From Micromonospora_G sp044901685 (lineage in GTDB: Bacteria; Actinomycetota; Actinomycetes; Mycobacteriales; Micromonosporaceae): a stretch of DNA of 64,000 nt. The notes under the pieces are model-generated. The model did not search any database, had not been told where the DNA came from, and saw only the letters and a program-made list of their open reading frames with translations. The translations under genes were made by a program, and so were the position numbers. Positions 53,350 through 62,435 of the stretch are shown here, piece after piece (the stretch's first letter is position 1; the number at the start of each line of letters is the position of its first letter). The stretch is taken from NCBI RefSeq assembly GCF_044901685.1, contig NZ_JBJDPS010000001.1, forward strand, positions 1,426,001 to 1,490,000, given 5' to 3'.

Positions 53350-54348
53350 ATGCTGGCCATCGAGGTGGGACCCGTCGACGTGGCGCGTACCCGCTACGCG
53401 ATCTCACCGCTGGGCGAGGCGATGCAGGCGCTGCGCGTCGCGGCCGGCGTACAGGCCGCCGGCCCGCTCCGGCCGTGGGCCGAGCGCATCGCGCCACGGT
53501 ACGAGCGGCTGCGCCGGCAGGCTCCCGCCGTCGGGGCGCTGACGGCGCTGTTCCGTCGCGGCGGTTACAACGCCGACTTCATCCACCCGCCGCCGTCGGG
53601 CTCCGGTGGCGACTTCGCCGCCGAACTGGCCGCCGTACGTGCCACGCCGCTGCGCCGTGCGCGCCTGGAACTGGCCCGCAACCTGGTGGGACTGCGGACG
53701 CCACCACGTTACGTGCAGCGCATCCTCGACGCCCCCGACGTGGTCACCCAGCTCGCCGACGCGCTCGAGGCGAGCTGGCAGACGCTGGTCGAGCCGGACT
53801 GGCCGAGGCTGCGGGCGGTGCTGGAGCGTGACCTGGTCCGCCGCGCCGGGCACCTGGCGATGTACGGCTGGGCGGCCGCGCTGTCCGATCTCGACTCGCG
53901 GGTGAGCTGGCGCTCCGAGGGGCAGACCGGGACCATCGAGGTGCGCACGGGCTCGCGTACCGGGTGGGACCGGCACCGGCTGGCCGGCAAGGGCCTGCTG
54001 CTGATGCCGACAGTCTTCGGCGCTCTGATCAGCTACGTCGAGCCGCCGTGGCCGTACGCCCTGGTCTATCCCGCCCGGGGCATCGCGGACCTGTTCGGCC
54101 CCGTGCCGCGTGCACCGGGCGGTGAGGCCCTGAGCCGGCTGGTCGGCCCACGCCGCGCGGACGTGCTGCGCGCGCTGGACGTGCCCGCGACAACAACACA
54201 GCTCGTCGCGCAGCTCGGCCTCAGCCTGGGCACCGTCGGCAGCCATCTGGCGGTGCTGCGCGACGCCGGTCTGGTCACCCGTACCCGCGCCGGGCGGGCC
54301 GTCCGGTACGAGCACACGCCACTCGGCGCGGCCCTGGCGGAAAGCTGA
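53350..54348 (+). CDS. ArsR-type regulator with DUF5937-like N-terminal domain
   Basis: The 332-aa protein has a large N-terminal region (GPVDVARTRYAISPLGEAMQALR, then YNADFIHPPP, VLERDLVRRAGHLAMYG) typical of actinobacterial DUF5937 regulators. A C-terminal ArsR wHTH follows (VGPRRADVLRALDVPATTTQLVAQLGLSLGTVGSHLAVLRDAGLVT). It is divergent from an MFS exporter and probably represses it until a drug-like ligand binds the N-terminal domain. Confidence 0.88.
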   Translation: MLAIEVGPVDVARTRYAISPLGEAMQALRVAAGVQAAGPLRPWAERIAPRYERLRRQAPAVGALTALFRRGGYNADFIHPPPSGSGGDFAAELAAVRATPLRRARLELARNLVGLRTPPRYVQRILDAPDVVTQLADALEASWQTLVEPDWPRLRAVLERDLVRRAGHLAMYGWAAALSDLDSRVSWRSEGQTGTIEVRTGSRTGWDRHRLAGKGLLLMPTVFGALISYVEPPWPYALVYPARGIADLFGPVPRAPGGEALSRLVGPRRADVLRALDVPATTTQLVAQLGLSLGTVGSHLAVLRDAGLVTRTRAGRAVRYEHTPLGAALAES

Positions 54349-54395
54349 CCGCCACCGGGCGACCCGCCCGCGTCCTCGGTTCGACGGCCAGCCGC

Positions 54396-55820
<1,425 letters not shown>

Positions 55821-55951
55821 GAGACCCCTCATTCGGCGGGTTGCGCGTCGGCCACCTGTGCCGTACGGGCGGGCGACCCACATACCCGAAATACTTCACG
55901 GATCGCCTGATTTCCACAGGTTCTGTGCTTCGACCGACGATTGTGCGGCAC

Positions 55952-55981
55952 CACCCGGGTCTTGCCGCAAGGCCCCGGGTG
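55952..55981 (-). promoter_or_regulatory. Candidate rifamycin-associated element (RAE) and rox promoter
   Basis: The core CTTGC-C-GCAAG (55961-55971) lies in the 19-bp imperfect repeat at 55957-55975, flanked by CACCCGGG (55952-55959) and CCCGGGTG (55974-55981). On the minus strand TTGCGG (55970-55965) and CACAAT (55945-55940) are 19 bp apart. Size, symmetry and place upstream of rox fit the published RAE; I recall the consensus from memory only. Confidence 0.6.
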
Positions 55982-56091
55982 CGATATACATTAGAAGTGG
56001 CGAGGAGTGCTTGATCTCCTTGCCTTTTCTTTTGTCGTCACCACCGCCGGCGCTTCCGATCCTCGGATCGATTCGGGGATGCGGACCGCGT

Positions 56092-56952
56092 TCAGGGCGA
56101 CGGCCTGGGGCAGGGCGGGATGCCGAGCGGTGGGGTCGGCCCCTCGGACGTCGGCAGGTCGGTGTACAGGTCCGGGATCCAGACCCCTTCGACCAGCCGG
56201 TTCCACACGGGCGAGGTGAGGTCGCGGTTCGGGTCGGTGATCGGTCGCCCGGCGCGTTCCTGGCAGGCGACCTGGATCGCCCGTCCCTCCTCGTACGCGC
56301 CGACCTTGGAGCCACGGCCGGTCTCGTACGGGTCGCCGTAGACGCTGCTCCCCCTGAAGCCCTTCCACTCCGTCTGGGTCGCCGACCAGGTGTTGGCGAC
56401 CTTCGCCGGCCAGGTGCGCGCGGACAACGTGGTCGGTGCGGTCGACGGTTCGCCCTGCGACCGTGGCCACTGCCAGAAGAACACGACCGCCGCGGTGCTG
56501 ACCAGGGCACCGGCCGCCGTGGCGGCGGACAGTGCCCGACGCCGGCGCGGCTGTCCCACGCCGGTCGGCTGGGGCTCGCTGGCCGGCTCGGTCGCGGTGG
56601 GCGGCTGGGGTCCGGTCGGCGTACGTCCGGGTTCCTTCGTGGTGCCGCGTCGGGTCCGGCGGCGGTTCCGCTCGGTCAGCGCGGCCGTGTGCAGCGCCTT
56701 CCAGTCCTCGGCCCGTTCGGCGTCCAGGCAGACGATCAACGTGTGGAAGCTGCTCCACGCCGGTACGGCGCTCCAGTGCTCGAACCAGCCGCTGACGGTG
56801 CTGTCGGAGAGTCGGTCCACCCCCGGCAGTTCCACCGAGAGTTGCTCGATCCGCGCCGGTGACGGGTCTCCGGCGTCCGCCAGTGCCCGGCGTACCGCTG
56901 CCCACATCAACCCGATCGCCTCGGACGGGGACGTGTTGTCGGATTTGTCCAC
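56092..56952 (-). CDS. Membrane-anchored hypothetical protein with N-terminal helical domain
   Basis: The 286-aa protein has an N-terminal cytoplasmic helical domain of about 100 residues (SEAIGLMWAAVRRALADAGDPSPARIEQLSVELPG, then STVSGWFEHWSAVPAWSSF). This pattern is seen in actinobacterial proteins with an XRE-like start. A Pro/Thr/Arg linker, one helix near residues 140-160 and an outer domain with the block KGFRGSSVYGDPYETGRGSKVGAYEEG follow. The function is unknown. It is divergent from the secreted SH3-like gene. Confidence 0.75.
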   Translation of the reverse strand: MDKSDNTSPSEAIGLMWAAVRRALADAGDPSPARIEQLSVELPGVDRLSDSTVSGWFEHWSAVPAWSSFHTLIVCLDAERAEDWKALHTAALTERNRRRTRRGTTKEPGRTPTGPQPPTATEPASEPQPTGVGQPRRRRALSAATAAGALVSTAAVVFFWQWPRSQGEPSTAPTTLSARTWPAKVANTWSATQTEWKGFRGSSVYGDPYETGRGSKVGAYEEGRAIQVACQERAGRPITDPNRDLTSPVWNRLVEGVWIPDLYTDLPTSEGPTPPLGIPPCPRPSP

Positions 56953-57116
56953 AGGGCGATTGTGCCGTCCACGTCGGTCCGAACTCGGTCCGACGTCGGC
57001 CCGAGAAGTTCGTGTCGGCGCTGCCCGCGCCGCTGTACTCGCAGCCGGAGAGCTCGGATCCGCCGAGCACCGGTTCCCCGAGCACCGGTTCCCCCGAGGA
57101 CAGAGGAGCGCAGGAC

Positions 57117-57524
57117 ATGAACGGACGACGTATCCGCCGTACCAGCATCGTCGCGACCAGCACCGTCACACTGGCCACGATCGCCGGCACGCTGCTCGTG
57201 GCGGCACCGGTGCAGGCCGCGCCGGACCGTACGCACACCGCCCCGGTTGCGGTCGCGCGGGCCGACACCTCACCCAACGCGTGTTACGTGACGCCCAGGT
57301 CGGGGGTGGGTGCGGTGAAGATCCGGAAGGCGAAGTCGGTCACGAGTACCCCGCTCGGCCAGATCAACAAGGGCCAGCGCGGCACGGCGAGCTGCACCGC
57401 CAGCGAGGGCGGCTCGTACTCGGTCTCCGGTTGCCGCAAGAGCAACTACTGGATCAGGGCGACGTACCGGGGCGCCACCGGCTGGGTCGCCTGGGGTTGC
57501 GTGGACTGGTACCGGACCAGCTAA
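57117..57524 (+). CDS. Secreted SH3-like small protein
   Basis: The 135-aa protein has a Tat- or Sec-type signal (NGRRIRRTSIVATSTVTLATIAG, cleavage near VQAAPDRT). A compact domain follows with KIRKAKSVTSTPLGQINKGQRG, an SH3b-like pattern, and six cysteines likely to form disulfides. It resembles short SH3-domain proteins of actinomycetes. The target (cell wall or a partner protein) is unknown. Confidence 0.82.
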   Translation: MNGRRIRRTSIVATSTVTLATIAGTLLVAAPVQAAPDRTHTAPVAVARADTSPNACYVTPRSGVGAVKIRKAKSVTSTPLGQINKGQRGTASCTASEGGSYSVSGCRKSNYWIRATYRGATGWVAWGCVDWYRTS

Positions 57525-57741
57525 GTCGCCGGGACGCCGCACCGGCTCGGCGTCGCCGACCCTCCGCCCGGTGGAAGGTCGGCGGCGCCGGCCCGACCAG
57601 GGCTGGGACACGGTCGGACAGCCGGTCACCGGTGTCGGAATCGGTGCCGGTGCCAACGTCGGGATCGGGGCCGGGGGCGGGGCGGTGTGGACGGGGTTCG
57701 CGCACCCGTACCGATGACCCCGACGTCGGTCGGACGAGACG

Positions 57742-58428
57742 CTACGACGTGCCCAGATAGGTGTTGATCGCGCCGGCGCCGGCCAGCATCGCCAGGCCGC
57801 GTGCGGTCAGCCGGTCGCGCCACTGCCGCAGCGTCGCCTGGAGCGGTTCCGGTCCGCCCGCCGTCCGCACCTGCTCCAGCACCTGCGCGATCTGGGTGAG
57901 CCCGTGTCCGCCGCGACGCAGTTGGTGGGCCAGCAGCGCGTCGCGTACGTCGGACGAGGTGTAGACGCGGTAACCGGTGTGCGGGTCGCGACGGGGGACG
58001 ACCAGCCCGGCCCGTTCCCACTTGCGCAACGTCGCCGCCCGTAACCCGAGCCGGCGTGCGAGCGGCCCGATGTACGTCGTACCCGGCTCTGGTTGCGCGG
58101 CCGGCACCAGGTCGCGCAGCGCCCGTTCGACGGCCTCGAGGGTGCGCCGGTCACCGGCCAACTGGGCGTGACTGTCGTCGATCAGCAGTAGCGCCCGCTC
58201 GACCGCGCCGTCGTTGACGGCTCGCATGATCGCCCCCGCGGTGGCGTGGCCGTGCGCGGGGATCAGCGCCAGGAACGTGCGCAGCGCCACGGCGTGACGC
58301 GGGGCGTAGACCCGGTAGCCGTGCGGCGAGCGCTCGGCCGGCGGCAGGAAGCCCGCCTCCTCGTAGTTGCGCACCGCCTGGGTGGACAGGCCGTGCTCGC
58401 GCGCCAGGTCTATGGGCCGCAACCGCAT
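57742..58428 (-). CDS. Double-MerR-type regulator (TioE-like)
   Basis: The 228-aa protein has two MerR HTH modules. The first (residues about 4-60) has PIDLAREHGLSTQAVRNYEEAGFL and YRVYAPRHAVAL; the second (about 115-175) has IGPLARRLGLRAATLRKWERAGLV and YRVYTSSDVRDALL. A helical segment separates them. It is divergent from the erythromycin-esterase-like gene, suggesting inducible antibiotic inactivation. ATG 58428 is supported by the TioE-like start MRLRPIDL and by a deltaG-neutral aagg site; the longer frame upstream lacks one. Confidence 0.85.
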   Translation of the reverse strand: MRLRPIDLAREHGLSTQAVRNYEEAGFLPPAERSPHGYRVYAPRHAVALRTFLALIPAHGHATAGAIMRAVNDGAVERALLLIDDSHAQLAGDRRTLEAVERALRDLVPAAQPEPGTTYIGPLARRLGLRAATLRKWERAGLVVPRRDPHTGYRVYTSSDVRDALLAHQLRRGGHGLTQIAQVLEQVRTAGGPEPLQATLRQWRDRLTARGLAMLAGAGAINTYLGTS

Positions 58429-58479
58429 TTGAAGGTACGTCCTCGTCAGAAGCCGGAGATGCAGCCAAAGTTTACACAG

Positions 58480-58498
58480 AGGGTTCAACGATAGGGTT
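58480..58498. promoter_or_regulatory. Direct repeat AGGGTT in the shared divergent promoter
   Basis: AGGGTT occurs at 58480-58485 and 58493-58498 (13-bp period) in the gap between the MerR-type gene and the esterase gene. The second copy overlaps the -10 TAGGGT (58492-58497), seven bases before ATG 58505. The tandem HTH protein could bind such a direct repeat. Confidence 0.55.
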
Positions 58499-58504
58499 TA
58501 ATGT

Positions 58505-59680
58505 ATGACGGCCTTGACCGAAGCCGCCGCCCGTCCCTTCAGCGGCGGCGCCCTCAACGCGCTCCTGTCCCCCACCATCCGCCTGCTCGGCCTCGGCGAG
58601 CCGACCCACGGTGTCGACGCCTTCCTCGAACTGCGCAACGACCTCTTCCGGCACCTTGTCGAACACGAGGGCTACCGCTCCGTCACCATCGAGAGCGACT
58701 GTCTGATGGCCCTGGTCGCCGACGCGTACGTGGTCGACGGCGTCGGGACCCTCGACGAGGCGATGGACGGTGGTTTCAGCCACGGCTTCGGCGCCTCGGC
58801 CGCCAACCGTGAGCTGCTGCGCTGGATGCGCGCCCACAACGAGCGGCGTCCCCGGGAGGAGCGGCTGCGCTTCTACGGCTTCGACGCCCCGCTGGAGATG
58901 ACCGGCGCGGCCAGCCCCCGCCCGGCCCTGACCGCGTTGTACGACTACCTCGCGACCGCCGACCTCGACCTGCCCTGGGGCCGGGACACCCTCGACGAGT
59001 TGCTCGGCGCCGACGAACGCTGGACCCATCCGGACGCTCTCGTGGATCCCGCCCGGTCGATCGGCGACGCCCCCGAGGTCGGGCGACTACGTCTGATCGC
59101 CGACGACCTGCGCGCACTGCTCACCGCGTACGCCCCGCACCTGGTCGCCGGCACGTCGGCCGAGCGCTGGTGGCTGGCCGACCTGCACGGACGTACGGCC
59201 GCCGGGTTGTTGCGTTACCACGCCGGCCTGGCCGACGCCGCGCCCAACCGCGTCAACAACCTGATGTGTCAGCGCGACGCGATGATGGCCGAGAACCTGG
59301 AGGCCATCGTGCGCCACGAGGCCCGGCGCGGCCCCACCCTCGCCTTCGCGCACAACAGTCACCTGCAGCGGAGCAGGAGTCAGTTGCGGTTGGGGGGTCT
59401 GCCGCTGCGGTGGTGGAGCGCCGGTGCCATCGTCGGCTCCCGTCTGGGCGACGAGTACGCCTTTGTCGCCACCACGTTCGGGTCCCGGGGCCGCGACGTC
59501 CCCGACCCCGGGACCATCGAAGGGTCACTGTTGACGCTTCCGTACGCCCGCGCCGTCGTCGACCCGGGCCGTCTCGACCGGACGGTGTCGGCCCGGGTCC
59601 CGGCCGACTACACGTATTCCTCGCTCGACCCGGCGACCACCGACCAGATCGACGCGATCGTCTTCGTCAGAAACCTCTGA
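58505..59680 (+). CDS. Erythromycin esterase-like hydrolase
   Basis: The 391-aa protein has LLGLGEPTHGVDAFLELRNDLFR (the Glu-Pro-Thr-His start of the family), a YRSVTIESDCLMALVADAYV block, a late AFAHNSHLQR motif and a GTIEGSLL block. The histidines expected at the active centre (His in PTHG, HNSH) are present. Such enzymes open macrolide lactones, but many homologues have other esters as substrate. The leaderless start and the divergent TioE-like regulator suggest substrate-induced expression. Confidence 0.87.
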   Translation: MTALTEAAARPFSGGALNALLSPTIRLLGLGEPTHGVDAFLELRNDLFRHLVEHEGYRSVTIESDCLMALVADAYVVDGVGTLDEAMDGGFSHGFGASAANRELLRWMRAHNERRPREERLRFYGFDAPLEMTGAASPRPALTALYDYLATADLDLPWGRDTLDELLGADERWTHPDALVDPARSIGDAPEVGRLRLIADDLRALLTAYAPHLVAGTSAERWWLADLHGRTAAGLLRYHAGLADAAPNRVNNLMCQRDAMMAENLEAIVRHEARRGPTLAFAHNSHLQRSRSQLRLGGLPLRWWSAGAIVGSRLGDEYAFVATTFGSRGRDVPDPGTIEGSLLTLPYARAVVDPGRLDRTVSARVPADYTYSSLDPATTDQIDAIVFVRNL

Positions 59681-59834
59681 GCTGTTCGCCGTGGCCCGGT
59701 GACACGCGCCCTTCGGTGACCTCGATGTAGTCGTTGAGGGCCTGGCGGGAACGGACGAGCGTGTCGATGCGTTCGTCGATCCCGCTCAGCCGGCCGCGCA
59801 GGGTGTCGAGCAGCGACGACAACCCGAGCGCAAC
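59667..59834 (-). pseudogene. Remnant C-terminal tail of a MerR-type regulator
   Basis: About 55 codons read LSSLLDTLRGRLSGIDERIDTLVRSRQALNDYIE on the minus strand, the coiled-coil tail of MerR regulators, ending at a stop at 59667. No HTH precedes it; the frame runs into the promoter of the ArsR gene. It overlaps the esterase stop by 14 bases. This is a likely truncated leftover. Confidence 0.5.
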
Positions 59835-59847
59835 CCCAAGTGTTCGT

Positions 59848-59905
59848 TTGACATCTGTCGGGCACCGGGGCCAGACTCCAAACATGTCCTTGGAGTCTGG
59901 CCCCG
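59848..59905 (+). promoter_or_regulatory. Leaderless ArsR promoter with a 15-bp dyad across the start codon
   Basis: TTGACA (59848-59853), an 18-bp spacer and CAGACT (59872-59877) lie six bases before ATG 59884. CGGGGCCAGACTCCA (59866-59880) and TGGAGTCTGGCCCCG (59891-59905) form a perfect 15-bp inverted repeat around AACATGTCCT, so the repeat covers the -10 and the first codons. DNA-level autorepression is the simplest reading. Confidence 0.85.
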
Positions 59906-60483
59906 TACGGCGGGTCGTCCGTGACCCGCTAGCGCTGCGGGCACTCGCCCATCCGCTGCGTCTCAAGCTGCACGCCCTCGTCGGCCGGGAGGGTTCCGTC
60001 ACCGCCGCCGGCGCCGCCCGGCAACTCGGCGTCAGCCAGGCACTCGCCTCCCACCACCTGCGCCAACTCGCCAAGTACGGCTTCGTCGAACCCGCCGACG
60101 CCGGCGACAACCGCGAACGGCCGTGGCGGGTCACGGCCGTCTCGCACCGGTTCGAGGCGGCCGACGGGTCACCGGAGGCGTGGGAGCCGATCGAACTGCT
60201 CGACCGCTTCCTCGTCGACCAGGCCGGCGCCCAACTTGCCGACTGGCAGCAACGCCGCGCCGACGAGGATCCCGGCTGGGCCGAACACGTCGGGGTCTCC
60301 CAGTCGCTGCTCTACCTGACGCTCGAGGAGTTCACCGAGCTCAAGCAGCGGTGGGACGAACTGGTGACCCCGCTGGCCGAGCGACGTCCGCTCGGCGACG
60401 CCGGCAAGCGGCCCGCCGACGCCGTACCGGTGAACCTGACGCTCGTGGCCGCACCCCTGCCCGCGACGCCCTCGGGCGGGTGA
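59884..60483 (+). CDS. ArsR-type regulator
   Basis: The 199-aa protein has an N-terminal ArsR wHTH (DPLALRALAHPLRLKLHALVGREGSVTAAGAARQLGVSQALASHHLRQLAKYGFV) and a C-terminal helical domain with DRFLVDQAGAQLADWQQRR. The MFS gene begins two bases after its stop, so the two form an operon, and the regulator probably controls the pump through the operator at its own start. Confidence 0.9.
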   Translation: MSLESGPVRRVVRDPLALRALAHPLRLKLHALVGREGSVTAAGAARQLGVSQALASHHLRQLAKYGFVEPADAGDNRERPWRVTAVSHRFEAADGSPEAWEPIELLDRFLVDQAGAQLADWQQRRADEDPGWAEHVGVSQSLLYLTLEEFTELKQRWDELVTPLAERRPLGDAGKRPADAVPVNLTLVAAPLPATPSGG

Positions 60484-60484
60484 C

Positions 60485-61747
60485 GTGCATCGGTTGTGGC
60501 GGATCCTCGGCGACAACCGCGACCTGCGGCTGCTGCTGGCCGCCAACCTGATCTCGCTCACCGGCGACTGGATCCTGCGCACCGGGCTCGCCTACCAGGT
60601 TTACGCCCTGACCGGCTCCACCCTCGCCTCCGCGGGATCGGTCCTGGCCTCGCTGCTGCCGCAGATCGTGCTCGGCTCGGTCGCCGGTGTCTACGCCGAC
60701 CGCTGGGACCGTCGGGCCAGCATGGTCACCACCAACCTGCTGATGCTGCTCGCCCTGCTCCCCCTGCTGGTGGTGCAGCAAGCCGGCCAGATCTGGCTGG
60801 TCTACCTGGTGATCGGGATGCAGGCCTGCCTCGCGCCGTTCTTCGCCTCGGCCGAGGCGGCGCTCGTGCCGTCCCTGGTGCCGCACCAGCACCTGGTCAC
60901 GGTCAACTCCCTCAACGCCCAGGCCGGTGACGTCGCTCGCCTGGTCGGGGCCGCACTGGGCGGGTTCGTCGCCGGTGTCGGCGGCATCACCCTGCTGGGC
61001 CTGGTGAACATGGTGACGTTCGCCGTCGCGGCGACGCTGCTGTGGCTGCTCCGCGCTCCCCGCACGGCCGGTGCGGCGAGGCCCGCGACGGCGACGCGGG
61101 AATGGGCCGAGGGCATCGGTGTCGCATGGTCCAGCCGGCCTCTCAGGGTCTTCCTGACCTTCACCGTCATCACCGGTGTCGGCGAGGCGACGATGGGCAC
61201 GCTGATCGCCCCCTTCGTCCGCGACGTGCTCGGTGGCGACGCCCGTGCCTTCGGACTGATCATGGCGGCCCAGGCGGTCGGTGGTCTCGTCGGCGGTCTC
61301 GTCGCGACACTGGTCGCGCACCGTTTCGCGCCCCGGGCGATGTTCGGCTGGGGCGCGGTCATCTTCGGCGCGCTGGACCTGGTGCTGTTCCTGTACCCGC
61401 TGGTGACGGACGTGCTCTGGCCCGCGCCGGTGCTCATCGCGGTCGTCGGTCTACCGGTCGCGTTCCTCACCGCCGGTGGAATGACGATCTTCCAGAACGC
61501 CACCCACGACGATCACCGTGGGCGGGTGTTCGGGGCGACGGCCGCCGCTGGCGGCGCCGCGATGCTGATCGGAACCCTCGCGGCGGGCGTACTCGCCGAA
61601 CGTGTCGGGATCGTGCCGGTCATCGCCACCCAGGGCGCCGCCTACTGCCTGGCGGGTCTGGTCGTGCTGGTCGCCCTCGTCGACCCGGCACCGGTACGCG
61701 AGGAGCCCGCACCCGCCCTCGCGGTGCCAAACCACCGGGCCGGGTAG
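60485..61747 (+). CDS. MFS multidrug-type exporter
   Basis: The 420-aa protein has twelve helices, the MFS_3 pattern LLLAANLISLTGDWILRTGLAYQVY, GVYADRWDRRASMV (motif A) and a central cytoplasmic loop. GTG 60485 follows the ArsR stop by one base. It resembles tetracycline/macrolide-type pumps and is probably regulated by the ArsR protein. Confidence 0.92.
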   Translation: MHRLWRILGDNRDLRLLLAANLISLTGDWILRTGLAYQVYALTGSTLASAGSVLASLLPQIVLGSVAGVYADRWDRRASMVTTNLLMLLALLPLLVVQQAGQIWLVYLVIGMQACLAPFFASAEAALVPSLVPHQHLVTVNSLNAQAGDVARLVGAALGGFVAGVGGITLLGLVNMVTFAVAATLLWLLRAPRTAGAARPATATREWAEGIGVAWSSRPLRVFLTFTVITGVGEATMGTLIAPFVRDVLGGDARAFGLIMAAQAVGGLVGGLVATLVAHRFAPRAMFGWGAVIFGALDLVLFLYPLVTDVLWPAPVLIAVVGLPVAFLTAGGMTIFQNATHDDHRGRVFGATAAAGGAAMLIGTLAAGVLAERVGIVPVIATQGAAYCLAGLVVLVALVDPAPVREEPAPALAVPNHRAG

Positions 61748-61771
61748 CGGGCGACCCCCCGGCCTGCCGTC

Positions 61772-61788
61772 CCGGCGGTGTCCGCCGG
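61772..61788. terminator. Hairpin between convergent MFS and MarR genes
   Basis: CCGGCGG (61772-61778) and CCGCCGG (61782-61788) form a perfect 7-bp stem around TGT, 24 bases after the MFS stop. It has no U-tract. It can serve both strands. Confidence 0.55.
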
Positions 61789-61843
61789 CCGCGCCGGGGT
61801 GCCCCGCGAGAGCGGCGGCCTCACGCTGGCGGCGCGTTCCCGG

Positions 61844-62323
61844 TCAGCGCCACGGCTCGTCGGGCGTGCTGGTCCGTCGGTTGTGGTGGTCCAACAGCCT
61901 GGACAGCAGCTCGGTCAGGCGCTGTCGCTCCTCGGCCGACAGCGGAGCCAGCAGTTCGTCCTGGCTTTCGGCCAGCCGGCCCTCCAGCCGCCGTAGCTGC
62001 CGTCTGCCCGCCGTGGTCAGTGAGATGACGTTGCGCCGCCGGTCGGAGGGGTCCGGGGCGCGTTCGACGTACTCGCGGTCGGCGAGTTCGTTGACGGTCG
62101 CGACCATGTCGCTGACGTGGATGCCGCTGCGGCGGCCCAGCGCAGCCTGGCTGGCCGGGCCGAAGTCCTGGAGCGTCGCCAGCAGCCGGTAGTGGTAGCC
62201 GCGGGCGTCGACGGACGAGAACCCCTCGGCGACCAGCCGGTGCGCGTGGTTGCCGGTCTGGGTGAGCAGCCAGCTGGGCAGGCTCTCCCACCTGCTCGGT
62301 GTCGGGTCCGACGGGTTCTGCAT
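61844..62323 (-). CDS. MarR-family regulator
   Basis: The 159-aa protein has the MarR wHTH: YHYRLLATLQDFGPASQAALGRRSGIHVSDMVATVNELADREYVERAPDPSDRRRNVISLT. It is divergent from the epoxide hydrolase gene. TAGGCT (62335-62330) lies six bases before ATG 62323, a leaderless start that overlaps operator-like dyads. Confidence 0.93.
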   Translation of the reverse strand: MQNPSDPTPSRWESLPSWLLTQTGNHAHRLVAEGFSSVDARGYHYRLLATLQDFGPASQAALGRRSGIHVSDMVATVNELADREYVERAPDPSDRRRNVISLTTAGRRQLRRLEGRLAESQDELLAPLSAEERQRLTELLSRLLDHHNRRTSTPDEPWR

Positions 62324-62331
62324 GTGACAAG

Positions 62332-62385
62332 CCTAACGAGTCGTTGGGTGGACCAATGATTGGAGTATCGTTTGGGTGCCAAACG
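62332..62385. promoter_or_regulatory. Cluster of three short dyads between marR and epoxide hydrolase
   Basis: AACGA-G-TCGTT (62335-62345), CCAAT-G-ATTGG (62353-62363) and CGTTTGG-GTG-CCAAACG (62369-62385) lie in 51 bases. Each is perfect. They overlap both divergent promoters and are candidate MarR sites. Confidence 0.65.
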
Positions 62386-62435
62386 TTAGCCGCCCGAACA
62401 TTTGGGCTCGGAACGGATTCCTCGGAGTTGACGCC

